Origin: VRUE01 sp963837695
GTDB lineage: Bacteria; Actinomycetota; Thermoleophilia; Solirubrobacterales; 70-9
Assembly (NCBI GenBank): GCA_963837695.1
Contig: CAWINZ010000005.1
Span: forward strand, 1,798,001 to 1,862,000
Direction of reading: 5' to 3'
Length of the DNA stretch: 64,000 nt
Position 1 is the first letter of the stretch. Each line of letters starts with the position of its first letter. Position numbers and translations under genes: made by a program. The notes under the pieces were generated by a model that saw only the letters and a program-made list of their open reading frames with translations, did no database searches and was not told where the DNA came from. Shown here piece after piece: positions 57,475 to 64,000 of the stretch.

Positions 57475-57822
57475 TCAGGCGGCGAGTGCCTGCGGGTCCC
57501 TGATCTCGACCTGATAGTCGGCGGGCAGCGGCACGGCAGGCTGATCATCCCTGGGCTCACGGCGACGAGTCAGCAGGTGCTCGAAAAAGGCGAGCGCACC
57601 ACCACGAGGCGCAGCGACGATCTCCCGGCCATCGGGATAGACGATCGCGAGCGGCCGGTGCTCGGCAACGGCTTCAGCGAGGACCGAACCGAAGCCCTCC
57701 TGATCGGCGGCGATGAAGGTGGTTCCCTCGGGATAGCGATCAGGATCGAGCATGGCGTCGATCAGTCGCTCGTTGGCGATCTCGCCCGCTGCGGTGAATT
57801 TGCTGCGCTCTAGCTCTTCCAT
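57475..57822 (-). CDS. Toxin-antitoxin-like protein, intact homologue of the 63.5 kb pseudogene
   Basis: 115 residues from ATG 57822. Contains RSKFTAAGEIANERLIDAML then DPDRYPEGTTFIAADQEG and REIVAAPRGGALAFFEHLL. No family recognised. The stop-start overlap with the gene at 57810-58103 and its duplication at the far end of the element suggest a two-gene cassette. A homologue with a premature stop lies at 63473-63711. Confidence 0.6.
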   Translation of the reverse strand: MEELERSKFTAAGEIANERLIDAMLDPDRYPEGTTFIAADQEGFGSVLAEAVAEHRPLAIVYPDGREIVAAPRGGALAFFEHLLTRRREPRDDQPAVPLPADYQVEIRDPQALAA

Positions 57823-58103
57823 GATTCCGCGATTGCTTCCCAATGATCGATTAGGTAGCGGATGGCTTCTGGCGCGACCGCATTGACCGCACCCTCGGAA
57901 AACCGCTCCGCAGGCTGCTTCTCGGAACCAGTGTAGCGGTGCATATCGTGGTCCCCGTGGGCGTTGTCGAACAAGCGAATCGTCTGCCAGCGCCCTTGAA
58001 TCTGTAGCTGGAGCATGACCGCATAGCGTTCCAGCGGACGGCCCTCGAACTCGATCAGGATGCGAGCGTTGGCGGAAAGCGGGCGAATGAACGGATCGGC
58101 CAC
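57810..58103 (-). CDS. Small protein with RLFDNAHGDHDMHRY motif (toxin-like)
   Basis: 97 residues from GTG 58103; the frame extends upstream to 58232 into basic sequence. The core RPLERYAVMLQLQIQGRWQT then IRLFDNAHGDHDMHRYTGSE resembles small toxin-like proteins with a conserved D-x-x-H-G-x-x-H centre, possibly a nuclease. It overlaps the following gene by 13 bp, as toxin-antitoxin partners do. The remnant C-terminus of a homologue (LIDDWEAI) is present at about 63712-63745. Confidence 0.6.
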   Translation of the reverse strand: MADPFIRPLSANARILIEFEGRPLERYAVMLQLQIQGRWQTIRLFDNAHGDHDMHRYTGSEKQPAERFSEGAVNAVAPEAIRYLIDHWEAIAESWKS

Positions 58104-58145
58104 GGTCGAAACGTATCCCCGTGTTCGGCGTTTAGGCTGCGGTCG

Positions 58146-58355
58146 ATGCCGAAGGACGCCAAGCAGAAAGCGCTTCAAGACGCCCACCGCTCCCAGGCGA
58201 GGTTTAAGAAGACGCAAAAGCAGCTCGACCAAGACGGTCAGACTCGGCGGGCGAGTTTCAAGCAGGCACAGGAAGCTGGCGCGACGCTACGGGAGATTGG
58301 CGAGGCAACCGGACTTCATTGGACCCGCATCAGGGAAATCATCAGCGGCCGATAG
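58146..58355 (+). CDS. Small HTH protein of the regulator cassette
   Basis: 69 residues, MPKDAKQKALQDAHRSQARF and a C-terminal HTH ATLREIGEATGLHWTRIREI. Paralogue of the 26655 protein. Divergent from the toxin-like pair. It may regulate the leader and genes that follow. Confidence 0.65.
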   Translation: MPKDAKQKALQDAHRSQARFKKTQKQLDQDGQTRRASFKQAQEAGATLREIGEATGLHWTRIREIISGR

Positions 58356-58361
58356 CAGTTC

Positions 58362-58377
58362 GTATGTAGCTACATAC
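58362..58377. promoter_or_regulatory. Perfect 16-bp palindrome GTATGTAGCTACATAC
   Basis: It lies 6 bp after the small HTH gene, in the position where the other element has GTAGGA-GAAG-TCCTAC. Likely operator. Confidence 0.55.
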
Positions 58378-58436
58378 AAGCGTGCTAGGCTTCGGGCCAC
58401 ATAAGTGGGGCCGCGCGCTGACACGCCGGCCCCGTG

Positions 58437-58541
58437 GCATCCGGCTCAGTTGGCACCGAGGCCGGATGCAGCGGGAACGGTAGCGAGCTACCGGCCTCAA
58501 AGAAGCGGCCCCCGGCGGCGCGTCAACGCCAACCGAGGGCC
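58437..58541 (+). promoter_or_regulatory. Structured leader of the regulator cassette
   Basis: Three consecutive hairpins: GCATCCGGC/GCCGGATGC (58437-58469), GGTAGC-GA-GCTACC (58479-58492) and GGCCCCCGG/CCGAGGGCC (58507-58541). The last has a counterpart at 26914-26948. Shine-Dalgarno ACAAGGAGG follows 4-8 nt later. Confidence 0.5.
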
Positions 58542-58565
58542 TAACCACAAGGAGGCTGGCTCCTC

Positions 58566-58859
58566 ATGGCTGAAATCAACCCTAGGGATTGCGGCGGGTT
58601 CGGACCCACCGACTACGTCGCTGAAACGCGCCAAGCAGAACGCTCCGTCCTCGCGTTCCTGATCGACGAGCATCCGAGCCAACTGACGATCCCCGAGGTC
58701 GCTCGGGTGTTCTATGCCCCTCCCGCCGACTTCAAGAAGCACGACGTAGTCGAGCGGGCGATTCGCGAACTGGTCGCTGCCGGGCTCTTGCACTGCGAGG
58801 GCGCGTTCCTGGTCCCGACCCGGGCCGCGCTTTATTTCGCCGGTCTGGAGGGCGAATGA
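58566..58859 (+). CDS. 97-residue winged-helix-like protein of the regulator cassette
   Basis: MAEINPRDCGGFGPTDYVAE then a probable winged helix (LAFLIDEHPSQLTIPEVARV ... HDVVERAIRELVAAGLLHCE). Homologue of the 26974 protein, at the same distance from a matching leader. Its stop overlaps the start of the XRE gene. Confidence 0.65.
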   Translation: MAEINPRDCGGFGPTDYVAETRQAERSVLAFLIDEHPSQLTIPEVARVFYAPPADFKKHDVVERAIRELVAAGLLHCEGAFLVPTRAALYFAGLEGE

Positions 58860-59272
58860 TGGAGGTCGCCCAGCGGTTCGGCGAGAACCTGCGCCGCCTT
58901 CGCAAGGGGGCCGGCATCTCCCAGGAAGAGCTGGGCCTGCGTTGCTCGCTCCACCGGACCGAGATTGGTCTGCTGGAGCGAGGGGCGCGGGTCCCCCGCA
59001 TCGACACGCTGATCAAGATCGCGACCGGCCTGGGTGTGCGGATCGACTGCAAGCTCCTCGCCGGGATCAGCTGGACCCCTGCCACGACTGAAGCGGGCGG
59101 GTTCAAGATCAAGTCGCGCATCGAGCTGCATGAAGAGTTAATGGAGCGGGCCGCAGCTCTGCGGGCAAAACAGACGAAGACCGTGGATGCGGTACAGCTT
59201 GTCCACGAAGCGCGCGACGAACTGGCAGAACGCACCGAGCGCTGGAAGGAGGACGACGAGGCAGACGAGTAA
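58859..59272 (+). CDS. XRE-family regulator of the cassette
   Basis: 137 residues from ATG 58859 (ATG 58856 directly before it is equivalent). HTH region ERFGENLRRLRK-like (RFGENLRRLRKGAGISQEEL) and the C-terminal ISWTPATTEAGGFKIKSRIE are nearly identical to the 27267 protein. In module 2 the integrase starts at this gene's stop; here no integrase follows, only a gene-free stretch, because the element uses a different integrase at its left end. Confidence 0.85.
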   Translation: MEVAQRFGENLRRLRKGAGISQEELGLRCSLHRTEIGLLERGARVPRIDTLIKIATGLGVRIDCKLLAGISWTPATTEAGGFKIKSRIELHEELMERAAALRAKQTKTVDAVQLVHEARDELAERTERWKEDDEADE

Positions 59273-59944
59273 GAGATGGCTCGTGGTGCAGACGTTTGCC
59301 ATCTGGTCCGGTTGCGATGCTGGCCGCCGATGAGACTCGATCCCTGCAATGCCGTGAACGAGGGCTGGCTCTTCGGATAGCCAAGCCGCAAAATGGCCCG
59401 CGAGGGGCGACAGGGGCTAACCCCGGCCTACACGGCATATCGGGCCTTGGATCGGATTCGGACGGCCGGCGGACCGGCGGCAAATTTTGTCGCGACAGGG
59501 AGCGAAGGCGCGATACCCGGCAAACTGAGGTCGCGAGAAGGTTGCCAGGAGTCCACTGTCGATCAGCGAGGCGAAATCGGCGCGCAACGACGTCGATCTG
59601 TCGCTCTTTCCTCAGGAACCTAGATTTTCGCGTCGCTATGCCTGGTCCTTCGCAGTACGGGGAGGGTATGCCAGGTAAAGGGGTCCCTATTGGGGTCCCT
59701 ATTTCGCCTATGAGGCAGCGCGGGAACTAGAAGCGCGAGGAAGGGTGCGCCAGCTCCGCCGGACTTAGAGATTCGGTGATGATGCCGACCGGCCGACAGG
59801 CGTACGAAAGTAAACAGATAGGTTCCCTAATTGTTCAAAAGTCGTCCGCGGCTGACTCTATGGTCGGGTGTCCATGCGATTTACCTGAGTTCAAGCGGTA
59901 TGGGGCAACGCACATCGTTCTTTCAACTGGAGGAAGTCGGAGAA
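59273..59944. other. Gene-free stretch after the cassette
   Basis: No frame is convincing. Contains a 12-bp tandem repeat GGGGTCCCTATT at 59680-59703, loosely like the TTGGTCCCGAA arm sites. By position relative to module 2 it may be the scar of a lost integrase gene and its attachment region. Confidence 0.4.
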
Positions 59945-61051
59945 GTGGCACGGAAGGCCGGATCTAAAAATCGAAACTATCCGCCCCTGACCCTTGATAA
60001 GGCTCTTCGGGTGCCACGGGTTATTCAGGACGAGGCGTCGGGCATGAAGGTAAGCCGACTTACCCTTGCCGAGCTGCTCGATACGACCCCCACCTCGACG
60101 GTTATGCGCGAGCTCGTAGCTAGCTCTCGCTTTTATGGTCTAACGGATGGGGGCATCAACGCCGACGAGTTCAGCCTGACCGAGCTCGGCGAGCAAGCTA
60201 CCGGGGGAGACGAGGTTGCTGCAAGCAAGGCGCTCAAGGCTGCGGTGATGAGTGTCCCGCCCTACAAAGCGTTCTTTCAGGCCTTTGCTGGCAAAAAGAT
60301 GCCGGGAAAGACTCCGCTACGCGAGTTTCTGGTCCGAGACGCCAAGGTCGCCGGCGAGAAGGCTGATGAGTGCTCTGCATATATAAGCAAGGACGCAACG
60401 ACGGCTGGTCTCGCCAGGACGGTTAAGGGGAGCAAATACATTGACCTTGAGGGAATTCCAGAGGCACCATCTGGCGGGGGCAGTGATCAGGACGATTACG
60501 TCGAATCTCCAGCTGACGCAGCGGAAGAACCGAACGACGAAGCCCCAAGTGCGGACGAGCTAGATACCTCCTCGGTGCCGCCCCGGCCGCAGAGCTTGAA
60601 GAAAGTCTTCATTGCGCACGGGAAAGACCGCACGCCACTGGAGCAGCTTAAGAAGGCACTCGATCAATTCAAGGTTAAGTACGCCGTCGCGGTCGACGAG
60701 CCTAATCGCGGGCGTCCGATCAGTACCAAGGTCGCGCAGCTTATGCGCGATGAATGTTCGTCAGGAATCTTCATCTTTACGGCCGATGAGAAATTCACTA
60801 AAGACGGCAAGGACGGTGATGTTGAGGAGGTCTGGAGGCCTAGCGAGAACGTTGTCTTCGAGCTAGGAGCAGCGTCAATTCTTTATGAGAACAGGATCGT
60901 GATCTTCAAGGAGAAGAGGGTCAGTTTCCCGAGCGACTTCTCAGATCTCGGATATATCGAGTTTGAGACGGATCAGCTTGTGGCAGAGCTAGGCAGCCTG
61001 TTTCAAGAGCTTGTTTCCCTCGACATCTTGGAGGTTCGCGCCAAGGGCTAG
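59945..61051 (+). CDS. TIR-like nucleotide-binding effector (PF10137 type) with N-terminal DUF5343-like domain
   Basis: 368 residues from GTG 59945, preferred over earlier starts because GGAGG precedes it and the domain begins there. The N-terminal half (residues 10-165, NYPPLTLDKALRVPRVIQDE and onward) looks winged-helical, similar to DUF5343. An acidic linker leads to a TIR-like domain: KKVFIAHGKDRTPLEQLKKA (219-238) to RPSENVVFELGAASILYENR with Glu306. Such domains cleave NAD+ in CBASS and related anti-phage systems. Codon use is clearly less G+C-rich than around, indicating transfer. Confidence 0.8.
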   Translation: MARKAGSKNRNYPPLTLDKALRVPRVIQDEASGMKVSRLTLAELLDTTPTSTVMRELVASSRFYGLTDGGINADEFSLTELGEQATGGDEVAASKALKAAVMSVPPYKAFFQAFAGKKMPGKTPLREFLVRDAKVAGEKADECSAYISKDATTAGLARTVKGSKYIDLEGIPEAPSGGGSDQDDYVESPADAAEEPNDEAPSADELDTSSVPPRPQSLKKVFIAHGKDRTPLEQLKKALDQFKVKYAVAVDEPNRGRPISTKVAQLMRDECSSGIFIFTADEKFTKDGKDGDVEEVWRPSENVVFELGAASILYENRIVIFKEKRVSFPSDFSDLGYIEFETDQLVAELGSLFQELVSLDILEVRAKG

Positions 61052-61067
61052 TCACTTCGAGGTGGTT

Positions 61068-61304
61068 ATGAGATTTGAGGATTTTCAGAGGATGATCGAG
61101 AGCGAGAGGCCCGCCGAGGTGTCGTCAGCTTTGGTGGCCAAGGTACGGCCAATACCCTGGGTGCTTCGTGCAGGGCATGGCAAGGATGCTCGTATCCGGA
61201 TGGTCATCGGGGGCAAACATCGCTATGAGCGCTCCCAGGGAGAGGCGATCTGGAGGCGAGTAGAGGTACCCGCATCGGATATCGATGTGTTGGACGCAGC
61301 ATAG
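61068..61304 (+). CDS. Small protein next to the TIR-like gene
   Basis: 78 residues, MRFEDFQRMIESERPAEVSS then ALVAKVRPIPWVLRAGHGKD. No family recognised. It starts 17 bp after the TIR-like gene and has the same low-G+C codon style, so it may be a partner in a two- or three-gene system. Confidence 0.5.
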   Translation: MRFEDFQRMIESERPAEVSSALVAKVRPIPWVLRAGHGKDARIRMVIGGKHRYERSQGEAIWRRVEVPASDIDVLDAA

Positions 61305-61448
61305 ACCCACTTGCTGTCAGTCCGAGGACGGGCTGTTATATGGGCCAAGCCCGTTCGCCCTCAGCCGTGGCTCGGTTCCGTCATGTGCGTCTGGCAACCT
61401 TGATTGGTTTCCCTGACAGCCGTCGCACAATCGAGACTGGAGGTTCAT

Positions 61449-61838
61449 TTGTCCAACTATCGTCACCCGCGCGAGATCGAACGTTTCGCTCTCCTGAACA
61501 CCGAGCCCGAGCCCACGGTGGAAAAGGCGAAGTCCGCGATAGCTCTCCGTGAGGACGGAGACGGTATCCGCGACTGGCGATTGGAACGGCGCTGGGGAGC
61601 TGAGAGGCTTGTTTTCACCGTGCTCGCCCGCGATAGTCCGTCGGCCATGGCTGTTCGGACTGACTTCGACGTGGTCTTCGATCCGTACGGAGACGAGCCC
61701 TGCTGGTTGATCCGGGGGGCCGGATACGAACAGCTCCTGAGGCCAGGCGTCGTTGATGAGTTCGTCCCGAAGAAGTACGCCGGTTGGCTCCGCGAGCAGG
61801 AGCGGGACGGCCTGCAGGTTCGTCGGTTCGCCGCTTAG
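61449..61838 (+). CDS. Protein of unknown function beside the TIR-like gene
   Basis: 129 residues from TTG 61449 with GGAGG 5-6 nt upstream; the frame extends to 61404. Contains SNYRHPREIERFALLNTEPE and FDVVFDPYGDEPCWLIRGAG. No domain recognised. Third gene of the TIR-like group by position, 145 bp after the previous gene. Confidence 0.5.
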   Translation: MSNYRHPREIERFALLNTEPEPTVEKAKSAIALREDGDGIRDWRLERRWGAERLVFTVLARDSPSAMAVRTDFDVVFDPYGDEPCWLIRGAGYEQLLRPGVVDEFVPKKYAGWLREQERDGLQVRRFAA

Positions 61839-61933
61839 GTCAATCGGTCTCGGCCAGCCGGTGCCTTAGTCGGAAGGCTCGGGCAGAGCTGCGGGGAAGC
61901 GCTGTCCGATGATCGCCGTGAAAGTCTAAAAAC

Positions 61934-61944
61934 TTGGTCCCGAA
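61934..61944 (+). repeat. TTGGTCCCGAA arm site, right side (partner at 63339)
   Basis: One unit at 61934-61944 and the start of the next (TTGGTCCCC) at 63339 would be contiguous if the ISL3 element between them were removed, mirroring the tandem pair at 52430-52451. Confidence 0.55.
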
Positions 61945-61947
61945 ATT

Positions 61948-63334
61948 GGGCTCTATTGACGTTTCCGTGGGTCACGTGACGGTGACTCGACCGGGCAGCG
62001 GCGGACACAGACCGCCGAGCTTCAGCATCGCCAGGGAGATCAGCGCCTGAGGTGAGTGAAAGCCGAATGCGCGACGGGCGATCAGCCGGATCTGGGTGTT
62101 GATCGCCTCCACTCGCGCGTTGGAGAGCCCGTGGCGGATCGCCGCGACGATGCCCTCCCGTTGCGCAGTGATCGTGCGGGCGAGCTTGACGAACGGCTTC
62201 AGGCGGCAGCGCCGCGCCCAGACCAACCACTCATCCAGCAGGCGGATCGCCGCCCGATGTCCGAGTCGGTAGATCTGGCGCAGCTGCTCCTTCAGCAGGT
62301 AGGCGCGATAGAGCGGCCGGTTGAGCCGCTCGAGGTCGGCGAGCTTTGACTGCTGGCGCGCTGTCAGGTTCTCGGGGTTCTTCCACAGGGCGTAGCGGGC
62401 GCCCTTGAGCTCCGCCGCCACGTTGCCCTGCCCCTGGCGGCGCGCCTCGTTCCAGACCTCGCGGCGGACCTTGTCGAGCGCTTCGGTGGCGAGCTGCACG
62501 ACATGAAAGGGATCGACGCAGCGCTTGGCCTTCGGGCAGCGCTTCACCAGCACCGCCTCGATCCAGCCCGCCATGTCGCAGGAGACAAGCTTCAAGCGCT
62601 TGGTGCGCTTCTCGCCCAGCGCCTCGAAGAATGCCTCCACGGTCGCCTTGTCTCGTCCCGGCGCCGCCCAGATCAGCCTGCCGGTGTCGTGGTCGACCAC
62701 CACGGTCAGGTAGCGGTGGCCCTTGCGGTGGGAGATCTCGTCGATGCCGATCCGCTCAAGGCCGGCAAGCAGGTCGGCATCGCGCCCGGCCTCGGCGGCG
62801 ACCCGCTCGCAGATCGCCCCGACGCTGCGCCAGGCGATCCGCATCAACTCTGCGACGGCGCTGCCCGAGGTGTTCACCGCCAGCCAGGCGACCTGCTGCT
62901 CGAAGGCGCGAGTGAAGCGCGAATCGTGCCGCGCCCAGGGCACGGCGCAGACGACGACGCCGTGCTCGGGGCAGGCGACCCTTGGGGCGTCGGCCTCCAG
63001 GTAGGCGATGGTCGTGCCGAGGTCAAGCGCCCGCCAGCGCCGGCGTCCCTCGCCGAGATCGAAGCCGGGCGCGCGGCGCCCGCAGACGCCGCAGCGATCC
63101 CGCTCCCGGTGGTGCGGCCTGACCGCCACCACTACCTGCCCTTCCTCGTCACTCTCGACGCTCTCGACGACCGCCCGCTCCAAGCCGAGCAGGCGTGCCC
63201 ATACCCTTTCCTTGCGCACGTCGTTGCCGCTCCTTTCGATTTCCAGCCTTCGAGAAGCCGGAAACCTAGGCGCGGAGCGGCGTGCGCCTCATCTTCACCT
63301 GCTTACTTCACCCACGGAAACGTCAATAGAGCCC
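61948..63334 (-). mobile_element. ISL3-family insertion sequence
   Basis: Perfect 25-bp inverted repeats, GGGCTCTATTGACGTTTCCG and onward at 61948-61972 and its complement at 63310-63334, enclose one transposase gene. The flanks share GAAATT directly outside both ends (GAAATTGG if the ends are trimmed by two bases), consistent with an 8-bp target duplication. Confidence 0.92.
61972..63219 (-). CDS. ISL3-family transposase
   Basis: 415 residues. N-terminal zinc-binding segments CGVCGRRAPG and CPEHGVVVC, an HTH, then the DDE transposase domain: IGIDEISHRKGHRYLTVVVD, KLVSCDMAGWIEAV and the C-terminal SNARVEAINTQIRLIARRAF with the Glu. Complete frame with intact ends, possibly active. The IS lies between the two right-end arm sites of the element. 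Confidence 0.93.
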   Translation of the reverse strand: MRKERVWARLLGLERAVVESVESDEEGQVVVAVRPHHRERDRCGVCGRRAPGFDLGEGRRRWRALDLGTTIAYLEADAPRVACPEHGVVVCAVPWARHDSRFTRAFEQQVAWLAVNTSGSAVAELMRIAWRSVGAICERVAAEAGRDADLLAGLERIGIDEISHRKGHRYLTVVVDHDTGRLIWAAPGRDKATVEAFFEALGEKRTKRLKLVSCDMAGWIEAVLVKRCPKAKRCVDPFHVVQLATEALDKVRREVWNEARRQGQGNVAAELKGARYALWKNPENLTARQQSKLADLERLNRPLYRAYLLKEQLRQIYRLGHRAAIRLLDEWLVWARRCRLKPFVKLARTITAQREGIVAAIRHGLSNARVEAINTQIRLIARRAFGFHSPQALISLAMLKLGGLCPPLPGRVTVT

Positions 63335-63429
63335 GAAATTGGTCCCCGACTCCACCGAACTCAGCCGAACTCCTTGGACGTGATCGGCTCTGTCAGGCCA
63401 GATTCGGCTCTACGGACAGCGTGCGGCCC

Positions 63430-63472
63430 GACTCATAATCCGTCGGTCGAAGGTTCGAGTCCTTCCCGCCCC
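63430..63472. repeat. attR: 43-bp tRNA-Met 3' fragment
   Basis: Exact repeat of 52326-52368. It lacks the 5' half of a tRNA, so it is not a gene but the displaced right end of the element. Confidence 0.92.
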
Positions 63473-63711
63473 CTATGGACGAGGGAAGAGGGCGCTCGGG
63501 CGGTGACGATCTCGCGACCGTCGGGAAAGAAGATCGCGATAGGCCGATGCTCCGCCACTGCTTCGGCCAGGATCGTGCTTAAGCCCTCCTGGTCGGCAGC
63601 GACGAAGGTGGTGCCCTCGGGTTAGCGATCCGGATCGAGCACAGCTTCAATCAGCCGCTCGTTTGTGATTTCTCCAGCTCGGGTGAACTTGCTGCGCTTT
63701 GGCTTCTCCAT
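63473..63711 (-). pseudogene. Truncated homologue of the 57475 gene
   Basis: From ATG 63711 the minus frame reads MEKPKRSKFTRAGEITNERL then IEAVLDPDR, a stop where the intact protein has Tyr, and continues PEGTTFVAADQEG...HRPIAIFFPDGREIVTA before ending at the attR junction. The remnant shows that a related element had been inserted on this side earlier. Confidence 0.8.
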
Positions 63712-63768
63712 CAGTTCGTTATTGCTTCCCAGTCGTCGATCAGGTGGTGACCTGGCCCCCCGCGGGCG

Positions 63769-64000
63769 CTATGCAGCTGCGTTGGCGTGGCGCTGAGCGT
63801 GTGCGTAGAGAGTCTCGGGCGCGATGTCGGCTTGGTTGGGCCAGACGATCGTGCCGGCGTCCCGGTCGGCCTTGAGTTGGCGGAAGTAATCGAGATCGCG
63901 CAGCGGCTCGAAGATGCCCCCGTAGTCGAGCAGGTAGGAGAGGTCTACGTCGGCGCTCGTTGAATCCTCGAAGCGAACGTGAACCGCATAGCCCTCCCTG
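63769..64000 (-). CDS. DUF2442 family protein (N-terminus beyond window)
   Basis: The minus frame ends at 63769 and is open to the window edge: GYAVHVRFEDSTSADVDLSY then LLDYGGIFEPLRDLDYFRQL and GTIVWPNQADIAPETLYAHA, the DUF2442 pattern. This family is often encoded with a DUF4160 partner as a toxin-antitoxin-like pair; no partner is visible in the window. It lies in the remnant element beyond attR. The stretch 63712-63768 holds the end of a homologue of the 57810 protein. Confidence 0.8.
   Translation of the reverse strand, partial: REGYAVHVRFEDSTSADVDLSYLLDYGGIFEPLRDLDYFRQLKADRDAGTIVWPNQADIAPETLYAHAQRHANAAA

Larger units (their letters stand above)
52369..63472. mobile_element. tRNA-Met-integrated mobilisable element (11.1 kb)
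   Basis: It is bounded by the 43-bp att repeats. It encodes an integrase and excisionase-like protein at the left end, a MobF relaxase-helicase, a cloverleaf element, a toxin-like pair, the shared regulator cassette, a TIR-like gene with two unknown genes, and an ISL3 copy. Without coupling-protein or channel genes it is an integrative mobilisable element, not a self-transmissible one. Confidence 0.88.

Noticed and set aside
59296..59730. ORF of 144 codons after the XRE gene
   Set aside because: Composition is Arg-rich and irregular like out-of-frame high-G+C DNA, no domain, no start signal, and a short tandem DNA repeat runs through it.
63430..63472. Second tRNA-Met gene
   Set aside because: Only the 3' 43 bp are present; the 5' acceptor strand and D arm are missing, so it is attR.

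Overview
The window is high-G+C chromosomal DNA that looks like a Solirubrobacterales/Thermoleophilia-type actinobacterium. The evidence is the core gene order efp-nusB-(xseB-like)-prenyl synthase-dxs followed later by tlyA-nadK-recN-steA-mctB/steB-pyrG-xerD-mutM-recO-dgt-dnaG. Many GTG/TTG starts, 4-bp ATGA/GTGA overlaps, and TANNNT boxes lying only 6-9 nt before start codons (leaderless-type promoters) fit the same picture. The assignment is inference from gene order and style, not from a marker gene.

Layout. 1-6.4 kb is housekeeping: an M42 peptidase fragment, an SDR, and the efp-nusB-dxs block. 6.4-30.2 kb separates dxs from tlyA, genes that are often neighbours, and is bounded on both sides by copies of one short repeat (6539 and 29876). 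Inside it are first ordinary-looking accessory genes (glutaredoxin-like, secreted proteins, P1B ATPase, metallo-hydrolase, haloalkane dehalogenase). Then comes a toxin-antitoxin and IS zone with several decayed modules (12.9-17.5 kb). Last are two modules separated by three identical 61-bp repeats (17527, 22009, 29876). Module 1 (17.5-22.0 kb) has no recombinase and carries VapBC plus a SIR2-HerA-KTSC set, a Nezha-type anti-phage system. Module 2 (22.0-29.9 kb) carries VapBC, a replication-relaxation-like protein, a TraG/VirD4-like coupling ATPase, a small-regulator cassette, a tyrosine integrase and a possible HEPN cargo protein.

30.2-52.3 kb is chromosomal again: translation, DNA repair, replication, septation, nucleotide metabolism, an HNH nuclease, tRNA-Asn, a glycosyltransferase, an SDR, a lipoprotein and an HPt protein, ending at tRNA-Met(CAT). 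52.37-63.47 kb is an integrative element in the 3' part of that tRNA, bounded by 43-bp repeats. It carries an integrase, an excisionase-like protein, a MobF/TrwC relaxase-helicase, the same three-gene regulator cassette as module 2, a TIR-like effector candidate and an ISL3 element. Beyond its right end is the remnant of another related element.

The strongest undescribed signals are: (i) a cruciform/cloverleaf DNA (or RNA) element present once in each mobile element, with a conserved core and a covarying stem (22935-23048, 57347-57462); (ii) a shared regulator cassette with a structured, partly covarying leader; (iii) a SIR2-HerA defence cassette mobilised as an integrase-less satellite between att-like repeats; and (iv) a membrane protein built of near-identical 65-residue DP-repeats.
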